Assembly (NCBI GenBank): GCA_036563615.1
Contig: DATCMB010000022.1
Span: 186,001 to 250,000, forward strand
Direction: 5' to 3'
From: Candidatus Binatia bacterium
GTDB taxonomy: Bacteria; Desulfobacterota; Binatia; UBA12015
DNA: 64,000 nucleotides
Of this stretch, positions 57,886 through 64,000 are shown one piece after another (within the stretch, counting starts at the first letter, position 1; each line of letters starts with the position of its first letter). The position numbers were made by a program, and so were the translations under genes. Under the pieces are notes generated by a model that was not told the DNA's origin, searched no databases, and saw only the letters and a program-made list of their open reading frames with translations.

Positions 57886-59022
57886 ATGGACGATCTCGGC
57901 GCCTTCCTCGACGAGCTTCGCAGGCGGCTCGACGAGCCGACGCGCGACGGCAGCGGCGTCGCGATCGCGACCATCGTTCGCCATCGCGGCTCGACGCCGC
58001 GCAAGACCGGCGCGAAGATGCTGATCGATCCGTCCGGCGCGCAGCTCGGCACGGTCGGCGGCGGCTGCGGCGAGGCCGAGGTCGTGGCGCGGGCGCAGCG
58101 CGTGCTCGCGACGCGCGCGGCGCAGCGCATCGAGGTGAGCCTGCTCGAGGAGGACGGCTGGGAGAGCCCGTCGATCTGCGGTGGCGTGCTCGACGTCTTC
58201 ATCGAGCGCGCCGACGACGAGGTGGGCGGCATCCCGCGCGCGGCGCTGTTCGCGGCGCTCGCCGAAGCGCGCGAGAGCGCGCGCGGCGTCGCGATCGTCA
58301 CCGTGACCGCGGCGCCGCCCGAGCAGCGCGCGCTCGTCGGACGCAAGACGCTGGTCGACGAGCGTGGCGTGCAAAGCTTCGCGCTCGGCGAGCCGGAGCT
58401 CGATCGCGCTGCCGTCGAGGCGGCGCTCGCCGCGCTCGCCCGCGGCGCGCCGGGCGAAGCGTCCGTCGGCGACGAGGACGAAGCCGAGGCCACGCGCCTC
58501 TTCGTCGAGCCGCTGGTCGCGACGCCGGAGCTGGTGATCGTCGGCGCGGGCCACGTCGGGCAGGCGCTCGCGCGGCTCGCGCCGCACGCGGGCTTCGCGG
58601 TCACCGTGCTCGACGATCGCGCGACGTGGGCGAACCCGCATCGCTTGCCCGACGCGCGGCGCATCGTGGTCGACGATCCGCGCACGGCGCTCGCGTCGCT
58701 GCCGCCGCATCCGGCGCGCTACGTCACGCTCGTCACCCGCGGTCACAAGCTCGACGCCGAGTGCCTGCGCGTCGCGCTCGGGATGGAGCTCGTCTACCTC
58801 GGCATGATCGGCAGCAAGCGGCGGGTCGCGCGCATCGTCGAAACGCTCGCCGCGGAGGGCTTCGATCCCGACCGGCTCGCGCGCGTGCGGGCGCCGATCG
58901 GGCTCGACATCGGCGCCGAGACGCCGGGCGAGATCGCGGTCGCGATCCTCGCCGAGATGATCGACGTGCGGCGGCGGGGCAGGGCGGGCGCGGTCGCGCT
59001 GTCGGCGCGGCGTCGCGGGTGA
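57886..59022 (+). CDS. XdhC-family maturation protein
   Basis: A 378-residue protein with the XdhC N-terminal domain (VAIATIVRHRGSTPRKTGAKMLI, GTVGGGCGEAEVV) and a C-terminal Rossmann domain (LVIVGAGHVGQALARLAPHAGFAVTVLDDRATWANPHRLP, VYLGMIGSKRRVARI). XdhC proteins bind and sulfurate molybdenum cofactor for XDH-type enzymes. ATG 57886 is used; GTG 57883 is directly before it. Divergent from the hydroxylase operon, which is its obvious client. Confidence 0.93.
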   Translation: MDDLGAFLDELRRRLDEPTRDGSGVAIATIVRHRGSTPRKTGAKMLIDPSGAQLGTVGGGCGEAEVVARAQRVLATRAAQRIEVSLLEEDGWESPSICGGVLDVFIERADDEVGGIPRAALFAALAEARESARGVAIVTVTAAPPEQRALVGRKTLVDERGVQSFALGEPELDRAAVEAALAALARGAPGEASVGDEDEAEATRLFVEPLVATPELVIVGAGHVGQALARLAPHAGFAVTVLDDRATWANPHRLPDARRIVVDDPRTALASLPPHPARYVTLVTRGHKLDAECLRVALGMELVYLGMIGSKRRVARIVETLAAEGFDPDRLARVRAPIGLDIGAETPGEIAVAILAEMIDVRRRGRAGAVALSARRRG

Positions 59023-59106
59023 GCCGCGGAAGGAGCGGCGTGGTTTCGCGCCGAGCTGTGAAGCGCAGCGTCGCGATGTCTCCGCGGGTCGTGACGCACG
59101 CCGCGC

Positions 59107-59706
59107 TCAGCGCAGCAGGCGCGCGAGGTCGTCCGGCGTGTCGACGTCAAGCAAAATCCCCGGGTCGTCCACCGCGACCTCGCGGACGCGCGCGGGCTCG
59201 GCGCGCACCACGGCGCGCGCGCCGAGGTCGTCCGGCGTCGCGAGCAGCTCGTCCCACACCGCGTGCGCGAACAGCACCGGATGACCGCGTCGCCCGGCGT
59301 GCGTCGGCAGCGCGATGGCGGCGGGCGGCGTGGCGCGCACGGCCTCGATGAGCGCCGAAACGGTCGTCGCGCGCACCGCCGGATGGTCGACCAGCGCCAC
59401 GACCGCGAGCTCCACCTCCGGCGCAGCGGTGGCGAGATGACGGAGCGCGACCTTCAGCGACGACAGCTGCCCGCGCTCGGGCTCGGGATTGCGCAGCAGC
59501 GCGACGCGCTCCTTCGCGCCGAGGGCGCGCGCCGTCGCGTCCTCCGCCTCGCCGGTCACGACCACGACGTCGCCGACGCCGCCCGCGCGCAGCGTGTCGA
59601 CGACCCGGGCGACGAACGTCTTGCCGTCGAGCACCAGCGCCGCCTTCGGCGTCCCCATGCGCCGCGACGCGCCCGCCGCGAGGACGATGCCGACGACGGA
59701 GCTCAC
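59107..59706 (-). CDS. MocA/MobA-like molybdopterin nucleotidyltransferase
   Basis: A 199-residue nucleotidyltransferase: VVGIVLAAGASRRMGTPKAALVLDGKTFVARVVDTLR (the LAAGxSxRMG nucleotide loop), RGQLSSLKVALRHL, LVALVDHPAVRATTVSALIEA and RRGHPVLFAHAVWDELL. This is the MocA-type pattern: it adds CMP to molybdopterin to give the cytosine-dinucleotide cofactor used by XDH-family enzymes. With the XdhC- and MoaD-like genes it completes the maturation set of the neighbouring hydroxylase. Confidence 0.88.
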   Translation of the reverse strand: MSSVVGIVLAAGASRRMGTPKAALVLDGKTFVARVVDTLRAGGVGDVVVVTGEAEDATARALGAKERVALLRNPEPERGQLSSLKVALRHLATAAPEVELAVVALVDHPAVRATTVSALIEAVRATPPAAIALPTHAGRRGHPVLFAHAVWDELLATPDDLGARAVVRAEPARVREVAVDDPGILLDVDTPDDLARLLR

Positions 59707-59737
59707 GACGGTCGCGGCACGCGCATTCTGACGCGGC

Positions 59738-60097
59738 TCAGGGCTTGCGGTCGCGACCCGTCAAGTAGTCGCCGAGCAGCCCCTTCGAGTGCTCCGCCTC
59801 GTGGCAGTAGACGCAGAGGTTCTCCCAGTTGCTGCCGTCGGGCGGGTTGTTGTCGTGGTTGCCGTCCTTGTGGTGGACGGTGAGCAGGTGCAGGTTGTCG
59901 GCGTCGAACTCGCGCGCGCAGCGGGCGCAGATCCAGCCGTGCAGGGCGAGCGAGCGGGCGCGGTAGTCCTGCGAGCGCGCGAGCTGCTCGCGCTTGATCT
60001 CGGCGAAGATCTCGTCGAACGGCTTGCCGGTGACCGGATCGACGCTGCGGATCCCGCCCGCCGGACGGCGGCGCGGCTTGAAGCGCATCGTCGGCAT
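59738..60097 (-). CDS. yajD: YajD-like HNH nuclease
   Basis: A 119-residue HNH-domain protein: GWICARCAREFD (first CxxC), LHLLTVHHKDGNHDNNPPDGSNWENLCVYCHEAEHS (His-His-Asn motif and second CxxC). Length and order match YajD. HNH enzymes nick or cut DNA with a divalent metal; the role of YajD is not settled. It stands alone. Confidence 0.9.
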   Translation of the reverse strand: MPTMRFKPRRRPAGGIRSVDPVTGKPFDEIFAEIKREQLARSQDYRARSLALHGWICARCAREFDADNLHLLTVHHKDGNHDNNPPDGSNWENLCVYCHEAEHSKGLLGDYLTGRDRKP

Positions 60098-60124
60098 GCG
60101 ATCCCTTCGCGTCGCGCGGGGACG

Positions 60125-60721
60125 TCAGTCGACCGTGTCGCCCCCCGCGAGCTCCTGCTCGGCCGCCTCGAGGTGCGCGACCACCTGGCGGTCGATCTCG
60201 CGATAGCGTGCGATCGCGTTGTCGAAGCGGTCGAGCTCGCCGCGCTCCTGCGCCATCGAGCGGCCGAGCTTGCGGATCCAGTCGATGTGCCAGGCCTCGT
60301 CCTTGGTGACCGCCTTGAGCACGGCCTCGGTGTCGGCGTCGAGGTTCGGACGGCGCAGGTGCTGCTGATAGCGCCGCAGCGCGCGCTGCTCGACGACCAC
60401 GGTGAGCGCCAGCAGATCGATCACGTCGCGCGGCACGCCGGCCGCCTTGCCGATGCGGACCTGGTAGCCGTCACAGACCACGAGCGGCTTGCCGCCGGCG
60501 CGGATGATGCGCTCGGTCCACAGCCAGGCGTGGCGGGTCTCGTCGGCGAGGTGCTGGGAGAGCGAGATCTGCGCGTCCGGATCGTGCAGGTGACGCAGCA
60601 GGCGGAAGAGCAGATTCGAGCCGTGCTGCTCCGCGTTCCGGTAATACGAGAAGACCGCGACCTCCGGCTTGATGCTGCCGTCCGCCAGGGCCGTCGCCAG
60701 GTCGATCGTATTCGTCGCCAT
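60125..60721 (-). CDS. Ferritin-like protein
   Basis: A 198-residue helical protein with GAGAGGAG before ATG 60721. E-x2-H pairs typical of diiron bundles occur twice (LADETRHAWLWTERII and VTKDEAWHIDWIRKLG), and further Glu in VVVEQRALRRYQQHL and YYRNAEQHGSNLLFRLL. This is the third ferritin-like gene in the window. Relatives are often annotated only as ferritin-like domain-containing. It probably oxidises or stores iron, or scavenges peroxide. Confidence 0.8.
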   Translation of the reverse strand: MATNTIDLATALADGSIKPEVAVFSYYRNAEQHGSNLLFRLLRHLHDPDAQISLSQHLADETRHAWLWTERIIRAGGKPLVVCDGYQVRIGKAAGVPRDVIDLLALTVVVEQRALRRYQQHLRRPNLDADTEAVLKAVTKDEAWHIDWIRKLGRSMAQERGELDRFDNAIARYREIDRQVVAHLEAAEQELAGGDTVD

Positions 60722-60856
60722 TCCTACTCCTCTCGGGACGCCCGCACCCCGTACCGCCGCTGCGACCGATACCGTCATTGGCCCGCACGAACGGCGTTTC
60801 GGACACTAGAGATCTCCGACGCGTCGCGCAACCGAAGGGGGGCCCTTGCCGACCGG

Positions 60857-61669
60857 TCAGGCGGTGACGTCCGGAAGCACGGAAAGCCGCAGCCGCGCGG
60901 TCTGCTTGCGGAAGATCCCCGGCAGCAGGAGGCGAACCAGGTAGGCGAGCCCGACGTAGCGCGGCACCGTCACCTCGTAGGCGCCCTTGCCAAGCGCCTC
61001 GAGGACGTCGGCGCAGAAGCGCTCGACGTCGATGAAGTTCTTCTTCACGCTCTCCGGCATGCGCGCGAGCGTCGCCTCGTCGAACATCTCGGTGCGCACG
61101 AGCGCCGGGTAGACGCACATCACGTGGATGCCGAGCGGCTCGAGCTCGTACACCAAGCTTTCCGACAGACCCGCGATCGCGAACTTGGTCGCGGTGTACG
61201 CCGCCTCGTCGGGCTGGCCGAGCTTGCCCGCGACGGACGACAGGTTGACGATCCAGCCGCGTCCCTGCGTGCGCATCACCGGCAGCACGGCTTTGATCCA
61301 GTAGACCGCGCCGAGATAGTTGACGCGCATCATGCGCTCGATGTCCTCGACGTCGTGGTCCTTGAACAGCACGTGCCGGTTGTAGCCGGCGTTGTTGACC
61401 AGGAGGTCGATGCGTCCGAAGCGCTCGACGATCGCGCGCGCCGCGGCCTCGACCTGCGCGCGCTCGCCGACGTCGCACTCGAGGGCGAGCGCCTCGCCGC
61501 CGCCGGCCGCGATCTCTTCCGCGAGCGCCGCGAGCCGGTCGCGACGCCGCGCCACGAGCGCGACGCGCGCGCCGCGGCGCGCGAGCATGCGCGCGAGCCC
61601 GGTGCCGATGCCGCTCGACGCGCCGGTGACGATCGCGACCCGCCCGTCGAAGTTCGACAGTCCCTTCAT
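60857..61669 (-). CDS. Short-chain dehydrogenase/reductase
   Basis: A 270-residue classical SDR: GRVAIVTGASSGIGTGLARML (TGxxxGIG), LLVNNAGYNRHVLFKD, NLSSVAGKLGQPDEAAYTATKFAIAGLSESL with catalytic Ser, Tyr and Lys. The C-terminus (YVGLAYLVRLLLPGIFRKQT) is hydrophobic, suggesting membrane association, as in sterol- or lipid-active SDRs. ATG 61669 is the family start. The next gene upstream on this strand encodes an FAD oxidoreductase. Confidence 0.93.
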   Translation of the reverse strand: MKGLSNFDGRVAIVTGASSGIGTGLARMLARRGARVALVARRRDRLAALAEEIAAGGGEALALECDVGERAQVEAAARAIVERFGRIDLLVNNAGYNRHVLFKDHDVEDIERMMRVNYLGAVYWIKAVLPVMRTQGRGWIVNLSSVAGKLGQPDEAAYTATKFAIAGLSESLVYELEPLGIHVMCVYPALVRTEMFDEATLARMPESVKKNFIDVERFCADVLEALGKGAYEVTVPRYVGLAYLVRLLLPGIFRKQTARLRLSVLPDVTA

Positions 61670-61776
61670 GCGCTGCTTGTCGCAGGCGGGTGGCGGGGGG
61701 ATCAAGCGCAGGCGTGCGCATCCGGCGATCGTGCGGGTGCGACGAGCGTGCGCGCGACGAGGCGAGGGGCGCCGCG

Positions 61777-63552
61777 TCAGACGGCCGGGCGCGCGCGGCG
61801 CGCGTCCTCGAGCTTCGCGGTCGCGCGACGCTTCGGGCGCGCTGCGGCCGCGACCGCGCGGCCATCGCTCCTGCGCCCGCTCGCGCGCTCGCTCTGCACG
61901 CGCTCGATGATCGCGAGCGCTTCCTCGCGGGTCGGTCCCGGGAACGGCCGGGTGCGCTCGCCCGCGGTCAGCGACTGCGCGATCACCGGCAGGACGCGCG
62001 CGACCACCGCGGGGGCGAGCAGCCCCGAGCGCGGCTCGTCGAGCATGTTCATCACGCGCATGAGCGCGCGGTAGACCTGACCGTCGCGGCGGCTCGCCGG
62101 GATCAGCCCGTGGTCGAAGTAGACCGCGAGCGCCTGGCTCGCGATCTGCGCGAGCACGCGGTCGGGCGAGGAGAACAGGCTCCAGAGCGCGGTAAGCAGG
62201 CCTTCGCGCGCGGCGTCGCTCTTGCCGACGGCGGCGGCTGCGCGCGCGCGGCTCACCTTGTCGCCCGCCGCCGCCGAGACCCAGAACGGCTCGATTTCCT
62301 TCTTGACGCGCGCGTCGAACGCGACGGCGGCGGCGACCGGATCCTCGGGGTGCTCGGCGAGCGCGTCGGCGAGCGCGACCGCCGTCAGGAGCGCGCAGGT
62401 CGCGCCGCGTCCGTAGATCGGATTCGTGTGGTACGCGGCGTCGCCGATCGGGAAGAAGCGCTCGACGAGCGGTGCTCCACGCGACACGAACGAGCGCAGC
62501 CGGTTCGAGAGCCCGCCCATCACCAGCACCGGCGTCTCGGGGCCGTCGATCGGCTCGGAGACGCCCGGACGCCGCCACACCGCGACCTGCGGGAAGGCCG
62601 CGACGATCGCCTCGAAGACGTCCGGGTCGGAGAGCGCGCGCAGCGGCTTGTCCGCGACGTCGCTGCCGACCGTGATCGAGAAGGTGCCGTTGTCGCCCGG
62701 GAAGGTCGCGAGCTTCAGCCAGCCGACGTCGCCCGCGACGAGGCCCGCGGTCGCGCCCGGCGGGCGCGGACCGGTGAGCCGGTAGAAGCGCGTGAAGTAG
62801 AAAATTCCGGTCTGGACGCTCTTCTCGCGCGGCGCGGCGGCGCCGACCTCGGCGAGCCACTCGGCAGCCTTCGAGCGCCGTCCGCTCGCGTCGATCACGA
62901 CGTCGGCGAGGAGGACGGAGCGGCGGCCGCCGAGCGCCGGAGCCTCGCCGTCGGCCTGGCGCTTGTCGGGATACCAGGGGATGCCGTCGCCCCGCGCGGC
63001 GCTGGCCGGCAGGCGGCGGTAGCGCACGCCGGTCACGACGGGGCGCGCGTCGTCGCGACGCTCGCACCGCGCGACGAGCCCCTCGACGTACACGCCCTCG
63101 CGGATCTGGATGTTGCGCTCGAAGCGCGCGACCCGCTCGAGCGCCCACTCGAACGCCGCACGGCGGCAGCCGAGCAGGACGAGCTCGCCGTCGCCCTTCT
63201 CGCGCTCGCCGAGGTCGAGCCCCGGCGGCAGATTGACGGTGAGCGGCAGCTCGAGCGCGCCGTGCGTGCGCAGCAGGTTCAGCACCTCGGGGAAGCGCTC
63301 GCGCATGACGCACGTGAGGCGCGCGAGGAAGGTGTGCGAGTGCCGGAACTGCGGGACCCCGGCGCGGTCCCAGCGCGCGAACGCCTCGTCGGCCGTTTGC
63401 GCGGGCGGGCGGACGTCGCGCTCGAGCACGGTGACGCGCCAGCCGGCGCGTGCCAGCAGGATCGCCGCGGCGAGCCCGCTGATGCCGCCGCCGACGATCG
63501 CCGCGCGCCGCGCCGGTGAGCTGGCGCGCGATCCTCGACGGTTCTCCGGCAC
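61777..63552 (-). CDS. FAD-dependent monooxygenase-like oxidoreductase
   Basis: About 591 residues; GTG 63552 is used, but a TTG at 63588 adds 12 residues. The FAD motif is AAIVGGGISGLAAAILLARAGWRVTVLERD near the start; CRRAAFEWALERVARF and the NADPH/FAD loop FFPIGDAAYHTNPIYGRGATCALLTAVALADAL follow the flavin-monooxygenase/geranylgeranyl-reductase layout. A ~130-residue C-terminal extension is helical and then basic (RAVAAAARPKRRATAKLEDARRARP). It likely hydroxylates or saturates a hydrophobic substrate. Confidence 0.88.
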   Translation of the reverse strand: MPENRRGSRASSPARRAAIVGGGISGLAAAILLARAGWRVTVLERDVRPPAQTADEAFARWDRAGVPQFRHSHTFLARLTCVMRERFPEVLNLLRTHGALELPLTVNLPPGLDLGEREKGDGELVLLGCRRAAFEWALERVARFERNIQIREGVYVEGLVARCERRDDARPVVTGVRYRRLPASAARGDGIPWYPDKRQADGEAPALGGRRSVLLADVVIDASGRRSKAAEWLAEVGAAAPREKSVQTGIFYFTRFYRLTGPRPPGATAGLVAGDVGWLKLATFPGDNGTFSITVGSDVADKPLRALSDPDVFEAIVAAFPQVAVWRRPGVSEPIDGPETPVLVMGGLSNRLRSFVSRGAPLVERFFPIGDAAYHTNPIYGRGATCALLTAVALADALAEHPEDPVAAAVAFDARVKKEIEPFWVSAAAGDKVSRARAAAAVGKSDAAREGLLTALWSLFSSPDRVLAQIASQALAVYFDHGLIPASRRDGQVYRALMRVMNMLDEPRSGLLAPAVVARVLPVIAQSLTAGERTRPFPGPTREEALAIIERVQSERASGRRSDGRAVAAAARPKRRATAKLEDARRARPAV

Positions 63553-63630
63553 GGCTCCGAACGTACGGTCTGGGAGCCAGGCCTTCAAGCGTCAAAGACA
63601 ACCGACGCGCGTCGCGACCCCAAACGCAAA

Positions 63631-63663
63631 GCAGCCGGTAGCGGAGGGAAGGCTACCGGCTGC
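63631..63663 (-). terminator. Stem-loop terminator for the right-edge gene
   Basis: A perfect inverted repeat of 12-base arms (GCAGCCGGTAGC at 63631-63642, complement at 63652-63663) with a nine-base loop. Read on the minus strand it is followed by TTTGCGTTTG, so it fits termination of the gene ending at 63842. Confidence 0.75.
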
Positions 63664-63841
63664 ATGCTTGCGTGACCCTCCGCACGTATCACGGACCATT
63701 CCGTGGTCGCGGTCGAGGCATCACGCGTGTCTGCCGAGCGCTTGGAGCAAAGCCGGTGCCGCCTCCGGACGACGTACGTACGCGGCGCTCCGGCGCGCGA
63801 GCGCGTTTCGCGTGCCGCTTTTGTGTGCGCCTGCGGTCGAT

Positions 63842-64000
63842 CTACGCAGCCGCGGGCGGTCGCTCGGCGTCTTCGTCCGCGCTCGCGCCGTGCTCCATCA
63901 GCGCCCAGACGATCGCGAGCAGGAAGACGAGCCGCCCGTGGTAGAAGGGCATGTCGACGAAGCCGATCAGCAGGAAGACGCCGACGGAGATCGCGTACGC
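63842..64000 (-). CDS. C-terminal end of a membrane protein (5' end outside window)
   Basis: The last 52 codons of a gene that continues past the window. The visible part is AYAISVGVFLLIGFVDMPFYHGRLVFLLAIVWALMEHGASADEDAERPPAAA then stop: one or two transmembrane helices and an acidic tail. The PFYH and membrane pattern recalls the end of O-antigen ligase/polymerase-type proteins, but so little is visible that this is only a guess. A hairpin lies just after its stop. Confidence 0.7.
   Translation of the reverse strand, partial: AYAISVGVFLLIGFVDMPFYHGRLVFLLAIVWALMEHGASADEDAERPPAAA

Overview
The window is very GC-rich, with densely packed genes and long antisense shadow frames on both strands. 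It reads as a chromosomal stretch of a diderm (Gram-negative-type) aerobic heterotroph. Evidence for an outer membrane is a beta-barrel porin, an outer-membrane lipoprotein-sorting-like protein, several lipoproteins and a complete dTDP-rhamnose operon. The mix of an AtuA/acyl-CoA carboxylase cluster, acyl-CoA dehydrogenase, MaoC hydratase, molybdenum hydroxylase and UdgX would fit a Binatota-, Myxococcota- or Rokubacteria-like lineage, but I cannot fix the taxon from sequence alone. I see no rRNA, tRNA, insertion sequence, prophage or CRISPR array.

Layout. 1-1.1 kb: 3' part of a FAD oxidoreductase gene cut by the window edge. 1.4-6.2 kb: a small secreted protein, then treY and treZ, translationally coupled (trehalose from maltooligosaccharides). 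6.4-13.4 kb: stress and envelope genes: a DUF6335-like protein, two small exported proteins, UdgX, a BON lipoprotein, an EEP hydrolase, a hemerythrin with a histone-like tail, and two overlapping ferritin-like genes. 13.5-20.3 kb: a Fur-box-like palindrome before a heme-utilisation-like gene, then an operon for an acyl-CoA carboxylase (beta and biotin-bearing alpha subunits), a crotonase and an AtuA-family protein. 20.4-24.3 kb (minus): VOC, Gfo/Idh/MocA oxidoreductase, acyl-CoA dehydrogenase, VOC. 24.4-34.5 kb (plus): DsbA-like thioredoxin, FIST sensor protein, N-formylglutamate-amidohydrolase-like protein, threonine aldolase, subtilase with a duplicated C-terminal module, ethanolamine ammonia-lyase EutBC.

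34.6-41.3 kb (minus): outer-membrane lipoprotein-sorting-like protein, rmlBACD, DUF4301 protein, secreted cupin. 41.4-46.1 kb: TetR regulator with its likely operator, esterase-like lipoprotein, another lipoprotein, SufT, MaoC dehydratase, a small protein. 46.2-52.7 kb: a zinc-homeostasis island with a Fur-family (Zur-like) regulator, ZnuABC, a porin with a His-rich loop, a small His/Cys exported protein and a divergent ZIP transporter. Matching TGCAAC-N3-GTTGCA palindromes lie before the regulator and in the divergent transporter promoter. 52.7-59.7 kb: a frameshifted cyclase-FHA gene, then a three-subunit molybdenum hydroxylase with MoaD-like, XdhC-like and MocA-like accessory genes. 59.7-64 kb (minus): HNH nuclease, ferritin-like protein, short-chain dehydrogenase, FAD oxidoreductase and the 3' end of a membrane protein gene.

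The best candidates for something not well described are the zinc-acquisition island with its shared palindrome, the hemerythrin fused to a histone-H1-like tail, the overlapping ferritin-like gene pair, and the AtuA/carboxylase cluster whose substrate is open.
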